64,000 nt of DNA, taken from Arthrobotrys musiformis. Taxonomy: Eukaryota > Ascomycota > Orbiliomycetes > Orbiliales > Orbiliaceae. The position numbers and the translations under genes are program-made. Position 1 is the stretch's first letter. Every line of letters begins with the position of its first letter. The stretch is from NCBI GenBank assembly GCA_036971715.1, contig JAVHJL010000008.1, positions 496,001 to 560,000 of the forward strand, written 5' to 3'. This document shows, in pieces, positions 12,775 to 24,316 of this stretch. The notes beneath the pieces are model-generated. The model worked only from the letters and a program-made list of their open reading frames with translations. It searched no databases and was not told where the DNA came from.

Positions 12775-13365
12775 ATGTCCTATTACACCAGTCGTGATAG
12801 ATTACCGGCGCTAGAGCCGTCTGCCCGTCAGTGGGATGGCCAAGGCCTCCCCTACCCCTGTATATCCTTGTCTTCACGCCAAGTGGTTCTCGAAAACGAA
12901 AGACCCATGTAGTAGCTCCGGAGCCTCCAATCTCGTGGAATTCCACCTAGCTCTAAATGAGGATTGATGGGAGCGTCGGCGCCAAACCATCATCTCTGGT
13001 GCAATGGTGGCGCCCACAAATTCATACGACCACCATGGGCCGGGAAGGTCCACATATGAGTGAGTCTCCCTTATTAGATAACCCCCCGACAGACTCTACT
13101 CACCACCGTTGTGAATCTCTGCGTTGTCACTTTCTATATCCTGATGAGGGAGCATTCTTTGTGAAGTACTTGCTGATGATCCGTTGCGTGTTAATTAGCA
13201 GATGAAGAGGGATCTGGCGGCGCAAGTCGCAAAATGGCGCGCAAAATCCACGCGAACTCTATTAGAGTTCCGTGGTGGCCCCACTGGCAATATAGAGGCC
13301 AGTGTGGGCTCAGGGGACTTCATAATCCTCGAGGTCCCGGTAATCATAAAACCGGCAATGACTAG
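12775..13365 (+). CDS. possible three-exon orphan gene
   Basis: Not recognised. Proposed exons 12775-12908, 12962-13059, 13202-13365 (131 aa). All joins keep frame with GTAGTA, GTGAGT and terminal AG signals, which is some evidence for coding. The product would be Arg/Gly/Trp-rich with no membrane segment. The first acceptor (AATGAG) is weak, and no domain supports the model, so a chance assembly is possible. Confidence 0.3.
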
Positions 13366-13707
13366 CATTTTATCGTTTATAGATACAATAATAAAGTTCC
13401 CGGGGCCATTTATTGCTTGTTTTTTTGACGAGCCAGGGCTACAGCATAAAGGCTTTTTGGATTTGTAGCAAGTTTTTGGACAGTTTTTGTATATACTAGT
13501 TGATACGGGGCTGAAAAGGAAGTTACGGAGGTTGCATTTGCGTCATGTACATGTAAATAAATACATATCTTTGTCAAAATAGACCTAGATTGGTCTCGTA
13601 GTGACCAGACAACACGAAGTTTACCTAGATCCATATCAAATGTTACTTTTCATGTTGATACATCTTGAAAAATTGATGCGTGTGGACAATCGAAGGCTTG
13701 TATGGGG

Positions 13708-14751
13708 TCACTCCTGATCCACATCCAACTCCTCGTAGTGTCTAAATATCCCCATCGCATAGGGTAGCCGCCTCTTACTCTCCAAGTAACTCTTCAACCA
13801 CTCCTCCTCCTTCAACGCATCGTACCACTTGAACAGCTCCTCAAACGCCTTTTCCTCCCTCAACTCCCCCACCTTCTTCGGAAACGCATAACTGACACCA
13901 TCTACAACCTGCCACACCGTTGTATCCGCATAAGTCACCTTCTCACCGACCAAATACTTTGACTGAGGATGCAGCGATTTATTATATTTAATAATTTTCT
14001 CAAAGAAGCCGAAGAATTTGGGGATGCGTAGGGATCGGAATTCCTTTGCGAAGCGGAGGGCTTCGGGTTTTTGGTCTTCGTAGTAGAGGGATACGGCGAC
14101 AGGGTGGTGGACGTTGTGGGCTTCGTTGCAGAGGTCCAGGGCTGTGAGGGTGTATTGGTGGACTAGATATTTTGTTTCGTCCTTTGGGGAGAGGCCTTCG
14201 TTTTCGCCGAGGTAGAGGAGGATGTTTGGGGTTTGGGAGAGGAGGATTTTGGAGGATTGGAGGCGGAGGATGGGGGGTGCGAGGGCGGGGGATTCGGCTG
14301 GTGCTATTTATTTTTTTATATTGTTAGTTGGGGTTTGGGTGATTGGGTTGGAATGGGGGGGTTTACCGAGGATTGTGTCCCTGCTTATTACCCCGATTAG
14401 CTCGGAGATACCATCTTTTGATTCATTGGTTGTGTCTTTGTACGGCACGCCGGCACTGTCATTCTGTCAGTATGCATGTGACGTCATGAGCGAAGGAATG
14501 GAGACGGACGCTTCCAATGCGAGACGGATGTACTCGCCTCGGCCGGGCATTGCTGGCCAGTACAGAAGCTCATATTTTGGGTCCGACTTGGTCGACTGGA
14601 GGGTAGCCATATTGTAGTTGAGAGTTCGTGAAGTGGTATAATTATAAGCGGAGCGGTTGTGGTTGAATTTGGTGTTTGCTTGGCGGAGTTGTGTGTGGAT
14701 TTGTGCTGCCAGTCGACGTTGGATGGTTCGAAGTGACATATTTATAAGCAA
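13708..14751 (-). CDS. glutathione S-transferase, possible mitochondrial presequence
   Basis: Glutathione S-transferase conjugating glutathione to electrophiles. Exons 14751-14510, 14455-14367, 14303-13708; 308 aa from the first Met, or 261 aa from Met48 (14610). The thioredoxin-like N-domain starts YELLYWPAMPGRGEYIRLALEAAGVPY, where YWPxxxRG supplies the catalytic Tyr and glutathione site of sigma/alpha-like GSTs. PNILLYLGE is the Ser/Asp glutathione-contact region. The helical C-domain has the ending SKYLVGEKVTYADTTVW typical of the family. Residues 1-47 are Arg/Gln/Asn-rich without acids and could be a mitochondrial presequence. First-intron donor chosen as GTCCGT to restore the family reading. 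It lies next to a MAPEG gene on the same strand. Confidence 0.92.
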
Positions 14752-15186
14752 GTCGGTGGAAGTATATCTACCACCCCGACTTCGATTCGTACTCCCATTC
14801 CTGCGGGAAACCCGAGATCAGAATGCACTGGAGAATGCACTCCTTCATGAATGGTGAATCTTTATCCCGAAGTGTATCAAAACCATGACTAATCACTCAA
14901 AGATGACTACTCGCTGACGAAGCTAGCTCCTACAAATTAACGTTACGGCGGGGAGGTATCCACAAACTCCACCAAAAACGTGACTTCAAGCGAATTCGCG
15001 GGCAAGGAAATGCTTACGGCCGGGAAGACCTCAATATCTCGTGCTACCGTGTATTATGTGTTGAATCAAACCTTCAAAAAATTAATCCTTGCAAGCGTTT
15101 CCTTTAACTATCGTTACATGCATACTCGTACATTTATTAGGCATCTCGATCCGAACTGCTCTCGCGCTTTATAGAGCCGGCGGGGT
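14752..15186. other. intergenic between GST and MAPEG genes
   Basis: 435 bp separating two minus-strand glutathione-metabolism genes; it must hold the GST promoter and the MAPEG 3' region. No other feature seen. Confidence 0.6.
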
Positions 15187-15862
15187 TTAATAACCCCAAT
15201 ACCCCCTCACCAACCACGCTGTATACCCACTCATACCGACAAGATACCCCAGCGTCCCGAGGAACCCGATAATCCGGCCCGGTCCAAGAGCCGAAGCGCC
15301 ACGGAGGCCGAATTCACTGTTTATAACACCCCCCCTGTTAGCCGTGTCACATCCAAAGACAGGGTGCGGGAATATAAACTCCGCGAGAGAAATTCATACA
15401 CATGTGCAACCCGCAGGAAAAGTAATGTCCCCAACGCTCCGACGAGAATATTCCGATCTGCGCCATTAATCTCCGCCAGCGCTGTGATCGTTAACTATCG
15501 AAATAGCGGATTAGTATAATAAGTTTTAATTGTATGAAAGGACGTGACGAACCGCCAAAGGCACATTCTCGGCGAAGTTTGCGTGAGACCTTGCGGCGAT
15601 GGTTAATGGGTCGGGGGTATCCTGCGCCGCCTTTCCTTCTGTTGATTTATCGCCTACGAAGACGCCTGATCCCACGCGGGTGGAGATGACGCGGTAGGCT
15701 AGAAGGCTGTAGTAGGAGGTAAACAGCGGGAGGGCGAGGGCGGTGACGGCTGGGTGGTTTAATGTTAGCTTTACTAGTGCTACGAAGCTACTCGGAATCG
15801 CTGGCGTTCACAAATTCTACGATACGATACTACAGGGCGAACGCGGGGATTTCGGAGGACAT
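15187..15862 (-). CDS. MAPEG-family membrane protein (microsomal GST-like)
   Basis: Small membrane protein of the MAPEG family (membrane-associated eicosanoid and glutathione metabolism). Proposed exons 15862-15834, 15790-15553, 15494-15400, 15316-15187; 163 aa, the usual family size. Clear family marks are YYSLLAYRVISTRV with TM1, the RSHANFAENVPLA signature, TALAEINGADRN, LRVAHVEFGLRG with a split Val codon, and C-terminal WLVRGYWGY. The last three exons are secure. The short first exon (M S S E I P A F A L) and its 43-nt intron are inferred, and another start is possible. Same strand and neighbour as the GST. Confidence 0.85.
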
Positions 15863-17425
15863 ACGAGTTCCCAATCTAAGTCCTAGAGTCCCCGTCGACA
15901 TTGTTGATAATACTCCGGTTTACGAAGAAATAGGGAAAAAGATTTGCGTTGTGGAATGTTGGAACTTTCGAGGGAAGATGACGTCGTCGAAGATACAAAC
16001 TGAAGGAGGAAGCTCAAGCTATAAGGCGCGTCTACGGAATCTACAAAAAACTGCGGGAAAGAAAGGGAGATGTGAGGGACTATGCAGGAGGGGCAAGCTT
16101 AAAATCGGGAGGGGGGTATTATAAGGGAAATTCAGAAGGCTAGTCGATATCGATTGTTCGTCCAAGCGTCTCCCTGCAAGGCAACCTGGCCACTTTCGCC
16201 TGGAATCCCCCCTCTCAATAGCTAACTAATAGCTCGAGCTCTAGCAAGAAAAAAAGACACCATTTGGTCCCTAAAGTTTTTAAAATTAATAATCGGTCAG
16301 CCTCTCGGAAAGTTCCCATGAGCTCTAGCTTTTCCAATCTCCCGCGTCCTATAGGATGATGCAGAGCGTGAGAACACAGTCAGCAATACATGCAAGGGTT
16401 GAATTCTTCCCTCAAAAAATTCCTGGTGGTTCCGAAGGGTTCCCATATCGTCGGGTCTGGTGATCATGCGGAACATGGGAAGCCCCGCGCCAACTAGGGT
16501 ATTTCCAACTTGATCGTTTCAAAAAGACAGAATTGTTGGGAATCCCGGCGCGCGGCCGTGTGATGCTGCAACTTGTAGTTAATATCATATCATAAGGGAC
16601 CTTCGGACGCCGTGGAATCGGCGAAAATGGCATGGGAAGCCGGAAGATTACTCGTCGACGTCACTGTAATAATCTTGCCGATTCTGCATCTTCCAAGCTC
16701 TGTCGAGGTCCCCCAAGCTAAAGTGTGGAGAAGAGGACATTGCATCGGGAAAGTACGATGACCTGCAGCAGGGAATCTTGTGCCGTATCGAGGTTAGTGA
16801 ATGCTGGGGTAATTTTAAGCCGATCGAAGCAACGCAGATTCGTGTTGTATTTTGTTGTTAGCAGAATTTCCCTTTTTGGACACTCACCAACAGCCAATGG
16901 CGAAATATCGAGATGTAGTGTGGTGGCTGTCGAGGCTTCTGCCGGACGTCGTTCGTAAAATCGAAGCTTGGTTCGATACTATTTACTTGCCGTAGAAGAT
17001 GTTAGTGAGTTATGTGAGTTAGTGTCTGGTCGATTGGGCGATTCAGAGGTAATCTTCGAGTTCGTGGAGTTCTAGAAAGCGTTGCGACGTTGCGACGTTG
17101 TACCTCTGCAGCTCTGGGTTCATATAGGTCTACCACGAACTGAAGCCTAATATATCCTACAGGACCTCAGACTCGGGGACTGCCTTTCAAATATGCGTAG
17201 ATAAGGGATAGAAACTGTTTAAATGAGAAGCTCGAGTTGAATAATTTATATGATCGAGATAGCGTGTAACGTGAATCGCAATAGCGAAATGTTAGCTGCG
17301 GAATTCACCTGTGTTCTCAGCATCTCAGCATGCTATCACCACCAATCATCGCCGTCGGTTCTACACCATAAACCCCACCTCCCAAGTTTCAAACCATCAA
17401 CTTAAAATCTCAAAATCCGCCCAGA
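15863..17425. other. intergenic, no supported gene
   Basis: 1.56 kb with short frames only (for example 16412-16633 minus, 16725-16958 plus), none with domain features. A small duplication GTTGCGACGTTGCGACGTTG lies near 17082-17101. Confidence 0.5.
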
Positions 17426-17940
17426 ATGGCTGGGTACAACAAACAAATCAAACTGGTCATTGTAAGGTCGGGACCGGATGTGTGTATGTTACCTCGAGCC
17501 TACACTTTAGCGCTCCATCAAATTTAGCTAGCTGACTTTAGTGTAGCCAAACACGTCCCTTCCACGGTCAAACTGCCACCCTCCCTCGTTCTAGAAACAG
17601 CATATGAAACGACTCTCGGCGCAACCCTTAGCACTATTTCCAACCAATATGAGGCCCTGATCTCAGCTGAAGAAGGGGAGCTCCAGTACTATGGAAAGTA
17701 CCTGGACCCTATTGAACCCGATGAGCGTCTTGGTGATGTAAGTGCTCTCGATGGATTCTTTGTTTAGGATGTGAGATTGGCTCTGGTGCTGACGAAAACG
17801 GGTTTTAGAGCGGGGCTGTCCTTCAGGAGTTGGATTCTTCAATGGATGGGAAGACGGTCAAGGTATATGCCTTTGGTGGGGGTATATGCCGTCACTGGCG
17901 CCAATATATTCGTATGTATCCCTTCCCAGTTCGGCCTTAG
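17426..17940 (+). CDS. divergent SUMO/ubiquitin-like protein A, Gly-Gly-Gly near C-terminus
   Basis: Proposed exons 17426-17483, 17547-17737, 17809-17940; 126 aa. A reading such as LVLETAYETTLGATLSTI, then ELQYYGKYLDPIEPDERLG, then SMDGKTVKVYAFGGG follows the SUMO/Rad60-SLD order: strand 2, the central helix, strand 3 with the x-G-x-x-L/I turn, a P-E-x-L-like helix, D-G-x-x-x-V strand, then glycines. About 18 residues follow the glycines, as in a precursor that would need processing. The first-intron acceptor is uncertain (17531 or 17546); both keep frame. Family call is by eye, with low identity expected. It is the first of a run of similar genes. Confidence 0.5.
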
Positions 17941-18564
17941 GGCGTTCTTCTGGGTAATCCCGGGCTGCGGCCTTCAGGCGAGCTTGAGACTTGTTCGTGG
18001 TTACCCCGGTGGCTAGTGGCTAGTGGCTAACCGAACTACCCGGTCCATTTAGCGGAACCAGACTCCATGGAACCGGATGTCTCCCCAGCACAAGATCGGT
18101 ATCAGTAGCTATCCTCGGGCTGGATACCATGACTTCGAGACACACCACGATGCTGCACGGTACCGGCATTGGATATTGCCATCACGACGAATTTAACGAA
18201 TTTAACATTGGCCTACGAGACCCAAACATATAGAATATGACTTTAGACTTAAACCCTCAACAATAGAAGACGTACGTTGGCGACGTCGCGATTCTTTTTA
18301 CAGCGTTCATGCAATCCCCACAGACCTTTCCCGTTCCTCTTGTATAGAGTCCACTATTGCAAAAGAAGCCAAAGCTTATCCCTAATTCTTTTTTTGATTA
18401 TCCTTCCCTTTCACTCTATTTCTCCTCCCTTCAGTCAATGTGGTCGATTGCAAGCTCTTCTCCGTCCCAAGGCCAGCTAGTTCTCGAGACTTGCATCAAA
18501 AGGCAACCCATCAACAAGCCCCCCCAAGAGACTCTGTAGTTCCTTTCTCGACCATCACATCAAA

Positions 18565-19181
18565 ATGAGTCCAAAAACACCCAATAAAAACAATGGCAAC
18601 CCCGTCGACGGCATGGCCAAACTCTCCTTGGATGATAAAGGGCCACCTCCCGCCGGATCAAACGACCGACCCGGACAGCAGAAGCGACATATGTCTGAGG
18701 CTGGTAACGAACCCAAGCGGCGTCGATTTACTCCAAAAATCTCCCGTGACAAGAAAGGATTTCCCATCGTCGCGGCAGATGCACAGATTGGTTTGATTTT
18801 AGTTGCACCTGATTCCTGTAATTTCCCTTCTTATGTTATGATACCGTGGGGGTGGAGGGCTAACATCACCTATGGGAATTTTAGCGGGAACAACCTTCAA
18901 GTTGAAATGCTCGACGGTATTCGATAAAGTTGCCACCGCGTACGAGAGTCGTAAAAATGTGGATGCGAATCTGTATAGATACGACTGCGAAGGGGTAAGA
19001 ATCGACAGGAATAAGAGGGTGATGGATGTAAGTATCCCCCGGGTTATATTCGTTTCAGATCGGTACGGTGCTCATGGTACTTTATTTGTGTTAGCAACCT
19101 GTTTTTGTAGCCGAACTGCTCGATTTTGCTGACGGTACGGTCACTATTCATTGCGTTCAAGAGGCTTTTGGTGGATATTAA
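18565..19181 (+). CDS. divergent SUMO-like protein B ending Gly-Gly-Tyr
   Basis: Exons 18565-18790, 18885-19027, 19095-19181; 151 aa. An unstructured Pro/Ser/Lys lead with a basic KRRRF motif (possible nuclear signal) precedes a SUMO-like domain. GTTFKLKCSTVFDKVATAY matches the strand-2/helix of SUMO (F-K-I-K-x-T-x-x-x-K-L-x-x-A-Y). YDCEGVRID matches the F-x-F-x-G-x-R-I turn, and ADGTVTIHCVQEAFGGY matches the last strand and the Q-x-x-G-G terminus. One residue follows Gly-Gly, as in SUMO precursors. The chosen last acceptor (GTTAG at 19094) gives this ending. It is more diverged than a housekeeping SUMO, so a paralogue or decoy is likelier than the main SUMO gene. Confidence 0.62.
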
Positions 19182-19933
19182 GGCTCCATGGGATTCGGCT
19201 TCTTATCTCATCTCCTGTTTCTGGATCGTTGTTCTCTTTTCATTAGTTTTTAGGGCCAAAGGCCATCTATCCAGTACTGCGCTGTCTCTTGCCCATATCC
19301 TGACTGCTCATTTAGGTACTAAGAAAGGTTACGGTGTGAAAGGGGCTAATCAAATTCAACCTTGCGCCTTCTGGCTTGCTAAATTCCTTTAGTCCGTTAA
19401 TTTTACGTATTCAACAAGATCGCCGTCATGATTTATTTACATATACGTACTATTCAGAGATATTTGTAGATCAGATGGATCTAGAAAGCTACCGTTTCTT
19501 CTCGCCTGCGACGACATTCTTTTCGTGGTCTAGAAACCAAGCTCTCTCGATATCGATTGGAAGGGTAGAGAAAGCCATTCTACATACTGAAATCCTGCGA
19601 CATGAGGTGGACATCGATTGGTCTAGAAAATTCTCGACTCTGTTTTGTATGGAGTATAAATTCGCCTTTGGCGTCTACATTTTCTCCCATCCTTAAGCAA
19701 CAGTCCTACATCAGCGATCTAGGGGTATATATAAACTTAATTAAATATTAAATATCGAGAGCGAAGCTAGCTCGCGCGAGTTGCAAGAACTACGCTTGCC
19801 CTGCCCTAGATCGCGAATATTTGAATTCGAGCTAGATTAGTCTCGTACCTAGACGTCACAAAGGGATACCCAGCTAGACCACCGCGAGACCAAGCTGGAC
19901 TCATATTATATACTGGCGGCCACCGAGGGCAAA
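19182..19933. other. intergenic; carries left copy of a 26-bp direct repeat
   Basis: No supported gene; the frame at 19376-19696 has no recognisable features. The repeat copy at 19840-19865 is listed separately. Confidence 0.5.
19840..19865 (+). repeat. 26-bp direct repeat, left copy
   Basis: Begins GTCTCGTAC and ends AGACGTCACAAAGGG; 24 of 26 bases match the copy at 23635-23660 in the same orientation. Confidence 0.9.
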
Positions 19934-20628
19934 ATGGAGGGCTATATCAGCATTGCTCGTAGATCAGGTCCTGCGGCTGTGTTACCGCTGCCGGTAACTG
20001 AGAATGTTTACAATATCATTGTTATATATCGAGATAGTGCTTCGGTTTATGGTAAGTGTTCCGAGTACCCAGGTGTGCCCCCACCCTCCCTAAATATATA
20101 TATAGATATATATACGCCTGGGTATATAGACGTATATACGGCTAGGCAAGCCAAGTTCTATTCCTGAATTAGTCTAAAGTAATCAGTAGATCCTGAGTAC
20201 GTTTGGAGAATGTCAGCCCGAGATGACCAAAAGCTCGGTGATGCTCTAGACGAGGCAGAGCGTCGCGTAGAAGAGCTATCAATGTTTGAACCTACAATAC
20301 GATGGGAATATACCTACTTGATAGGGGAGGGTGAAGTACCGAGGTCCCTAAGAATCGATCAGGTGCGTCTCAAAAGAACTCTTGGTCTAGTACTGTGATG
20401 TGTAAGATCATGATATCAAGGAATGGACTACTTTCCTAATTAACGGATCTCTTTTAGCTACCGTGGTATCCTTTCTGTAACAATGGTCCTTTACGTTGGC
20501 TTTTGTGCATCCAGGCTTTCCCTCGACTGGGACCCCCTCCAGCGTCGCCGGTAATCTTGTCGCATAAAATGCGGCTGGTGAGTAAACCGAATGGACCAAC
20601 CGTGGTCCCTCGCTCGGCAGGATGGTAG
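19934..20628 (+). CDS. possible ubiquitin-like protein C
   Basis: Proposed exons 19934-20051, 20187-20362, 20458-20628; 154 aa. All joins keep frame with GTAAGT, GTGCGT donors and CAG/TTTTAG acceptors. The order resembles the SUMO-like neighbours: strand VYNIIVIYRD, strand YVWRMSARDD, helix KLGDALDEAERRV, strand IRWEYTYLIGEGEVP, strand GPLRWLLCIQAFP, then a Pro-rich tail. There is no Gly-Gly. Similarity is structural in pattern only, so this could equally be an unrelated orphan. Confidence 0.38.
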
Positions 20629-21015
20629 CTTTTAGATATATATCGCGGGCACCACGGTCGCAGCTGGCAAGGAAAACTCAGCCATGACTCCATTTTGGTA
20701 TATGTTTCATATCCTCGACTTCGAAAACTGGATTCAATATACTATACGTGCAACTTTATAGATCTATGAAGCGTTGCTTGAGGTCATGTCTGGCAGTTCG
20801 GAACAAAATATGCATATATACGAGAATCATATCACACTTCCGCGTCCGGTACCGACGCTATAAGACGCTTCATTTAATTGTCAAGATACTTTCCTTTTCT
20901 CCAAAATTAAATCAAAATATCCATACGATCAATATACTATTCTAAAGCCACTGACTTCATTGTCGTAACCTTTCTAAACCGAATTGATCGAATCTAGCAA
21001 ATCTACAGGAGAAAG

Positions 21016-21451
21016 ATGAGTAACGCTGACGCACGTGGTACCAGTGTCAGGGACACGTTCACCGTCCAACTAACCCCACAGCTCCCAGATCGCCCCGATA
21101 TGAGTATGTAAACCCTCCAATTAACCCCCACAATTTCCAGCGAAAAGAAAGAAGGAAAAGAAAACGGAGCTGATTCAAAATCAACCGGATCTAGTACCAA
21201 ACATGACGTTCGAAAACATCGGCGCAGACGATTTCCTCTCCAAAGTCACCGATCAATTCGAGGCGTTCCCCGGTTCGGACATGATGCTCCTCCCCGGTGA
21301 GGTGTGAAGGTACTACCACGGCGGCACCGAGGCGTTGTTGAAGACCAGACATACGTTCCGAAGGAATGATTTTTTGCCCACGGAGGAGACGGGGAGGTAT
21401 ATTGATGTTATTGCTCGGCCTTTTGATCCCATTCTTGCTGCGCGTAGATGA
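21016..21451 (+). pseudogene. possible SUMO-like gene E with in-frame TGA
   Basis: Exons 21016-21103 and 21141-21451 in one frame, with a GTATGT donor and TTTCCAG acceptor. MTFENIGADDFLSKVTDQFEAF matches the strand-helix of SUMO-like domains. After an in-frame TGA at 21305-21307 the same frame continues VIRYYHGGTEAL-like (turn) and GRYIDVIARP (last strand) to a stop at 21449. The break suggests a dead copy. An alternative uses a 44-nt intron starting GTGAGG at the break and ends soon after (DQTYVPKE), giving a shorter intact protein. The sequence alone cannot decide. Confidence 0.4.
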
Positions 21452-21914
21452 GGATGTAGGGTATGGGGGTGCGGTTGTTGGTTTGTACAGAATACACATT
21501 GGTCTATTTGGGGCGATATGACGATATATAGCGAAGCCGCAGGAGTTACATCAAGGACTATAGGGCTTGAGACAATGTTTTAATATGTAACCTATGAGTA
21601 GCTTTTAACTGCAGGCTTCGCAATTGTGAGAGTAGTCTCTCCTCATGCTTCTATATAAAATATATACCATGGAAACCTGGCGATGTGAGTCGCATATAAA
21701 GACAATACAGCGTGAAATCCCGGGCACGTCTTTAGGGCTCCCCCCCGGAAACGAGACTCGGATTTGCGAAATAAGCTATCATAATATTTAAACGAGACAC
21801 GAATTTGAGTCAACTTATGTGATTATCTCACTTCTCAAATATTTCATCTTCGACACCTAATTATAAGATTATATCAACACTACAATACATTGAAATTCAC
21901 TTACCGGAATTAAA

Positions 21915-23390
21915 ATGCCTGCGAAACTAATTTGGGTAGCTGGAATGCGGGGACAGGCATCGAAGACTTTATGCTTGACTCTGGAGGGTTTTTCTCGATC
22001 CGAAAAACTGACAGACGTTACGAAAGGCACTCGGGTGAGGTCTCCCCCCTATTCACCCGTGGGGGTAGCCTGGGGGAGAATTCGGTGCCTACTTACGGGC
22101 TCATTTATCGAGGTAAGTCTCAAGCCTGAATGCGGGAGCAACATTCACGATGGGTTCTGACTTCATGCACACAGAAAACTCGGCGATAGGGGCCAAGGCA
22201 TTTGGGAAAATGGTTATCAGCATCTTCAACTCAGAGAAAATCCCCAAAGGTTTGCGGATGATAACTTAAAGCCCGGCTGGCAAAGAAACCAAGACTGGGC
22301 TCTGTACGTAACCAAGCTCCTACATTGCAAATTTATCCCCGCCGTCGTTTCCTCTTCGGGAAGAGCTAAAGAAATCACTCGCTAACTTGATTGTGAGGTC
22401 TAGGCTGGCAAATGGAGAAGGCACAGATAATGAACGTTTTACAACTAAGACTACTCCTACAATATGGAAGAAATATACAAACTTTTATTAAATCGGGAGA
22501 GCAATGTATGTATGGGACTACATGCTGGCATTCGATGAATACGCAGTAAGTTTATGCATATCTATATCTATCCCTCATCACTATGTCGGTTCTGAGTATC
22601 TAACGCTTCCTTCCTTATCAACAGGCCCTGAAAAGGCTTCTTCAGTTGCCTCATGAGATCGATGTCGTCAAAAGCGGAGGGTGTATGGTCGCCCGTAGAC
22701 TATACGGTGTCATCTGGTTTGCCTGGTTTCCAGCATGTAGCTTGCTGGACTTAGGGATAGACACGGTAAGTGACTTCAATAAAGCTCCTCTCATAATCAT
22801 ACCACTGTGGTTATCCGTACCTATGGTAGGGTTACGGTGATAAAGGCGATATCCTAACGGCTTACCATTAGCTACATGAGACTTAGAGTTCGGAAAATAT
22901 ATATACGAATCACCATGGTAGCACCGGTGCTTACGCGAGCACTGCCATAAGTTGGTTTAAACCCGACCTGGCCGCGGTGACTCATCAACATGAAATAGCA
23001 GGGAATTACGGAGATGGTGGCTCCAAAGAAATGGTGGAGGAAGGTACGTCGGCGGCCATGCTTGCAGATATGATGATAAAGCAATTGACAAAATACTAGA
23101 TTACGAGGGTCTCTGCGGGGCGGGATTGAACCTGCTATATCAAAATGTGAACGAAGCAACGAACGACGACATATGAGAACGAAGAAGTTAAAGAAGGCAA
23201 TTTGCAAAAAATGTTCAATAGTTTGTGGCAGTCGGGAAGCAACCGGAAGCACCCTACCAAATGGGGTCGGTGCTTCAACCAGAATAACCAAGTTATCGGT
23301 GGAAGGGCAATCTTTAGAAACCAACTTTCCCTACGCATGGGTAATGAACATGATGAATCTTCCGAGGAGGCCATAACGGGAGAGGGATAG
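21915..23390 (+). pseudogene. unresolved coding-like region, probably broken
   Basis: Several adjacent plus-strand stretches look coding but shift frame. One at 21932-22114 reads DSGGFFSIRKTDRRYERHSG. One at 22176-22302 reads LGDRGQGIWENGYQHLQL. One spans 22504-22543 joined to 22625-22767 through a good intron (WDYMLAFDEYA then ALKRLLQLPHEID). Others at 22912-23097 and 23160-23390 read STGAYASTAISWFKPD and MFNSLWQSGSNRKHPTKW. I could not join them into one frame without stops. They may be one decayed gene or fragments of two. No family is recognised. Confidence 0.3.
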
Positions 23391-23634
23391 CTTCCAGAGC
23401 GGAGGAAGACTATTATGGCTATGACTGCGACGATGGCAAGCTCGTCAAAGGGTACGCAAGCGGGGAAGAAAGAAGTTCAACCAATGGTAATGAAGACGGA
23501 TTCACCTCACGATAAAATAAACCAACGGAAGGGAAGAATTGTGGCTATAATGTGGAGGCTTGAGAGCCCTATTGTGCCGCTACGTTGGAATGGAATGTTT
23601 GTGTATATAATATATAAGCTTTAAGGGTCGACTG

Positions 23635-23660
23635 GTCTCGTACTCAGACGTCACAAAGGG
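23635..23660 (+). repeat. 26-bp direct repeat, right copy
   Basis: Matches 19840-19865 at 24 of 26 positions, same orientation, 3.8 kb apart. Confidence 0.9.
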
Positions 23661-24316
23661 GGCTTTAGGCCAATATCAGTTGATATCCTAATCATTACGC
23701 TGCTATTCCTCAAGATCTTGTAATTAGTAATCAGAACCAATGAAGTAGCGGGTATCAAAAGAATCTCTCTCTATGGTTTAGTCTTGCTTCTAGAAGCTGG
23801 CGGGTTACAAAAACTTATAATTACTAGTCTATAGCTACTTATGTAACCGATAGGCTTGCCTCGAGATTAACCAAGGGGTTTGCAACAATGCAAATTTTCG
23901 CCTTGTAAGCTGAATTAATTAAAAAGGCCTGCCGACCGCTGAAGCGACTGCCAGGCTAAAACTGCTCCCGCTTTCCTCCAGATCTATATGTAGATTTTTG
24001 GCTAGGCTGGTATTGTTGCAATTCACTTCTGCGGGCATGTTTTATGTTTCTTTGGGTGAGGCGTAGGCGAGGGGCAAATTGTTTCATGATGCCCCCCCTC
24101 AAGTTACGCACAATTACTTAGGTATGCCGGTATCGCGATATTCTTTTCAGTTTCGAAGCACCTGAAACAAATTCCATCGCTAGATCTAACTCTGTTAATG
24201 ATCTCCTAGGAACCAAAAATTCTTACAAGACTTCATACATATTCGATGCTATCCCAGGAATTCTAATACAGACAGCGTCAATTCCCAGAAACCACAACGG
24301 ATATATATCGCCCAAC
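23661..24316. other. intergenic, AT-rich
   Basis: Spacer before the BTB-domain gene. No gene, RNA or further repeat seen. Confidence 0.5.

Noticed and set aside
22872..23324. 150-aa minus-strand frame
   Set aside because: The plus strand of the same stretch reads more protein-like pieces and the minus frame shows no domain; treated as a shadow.
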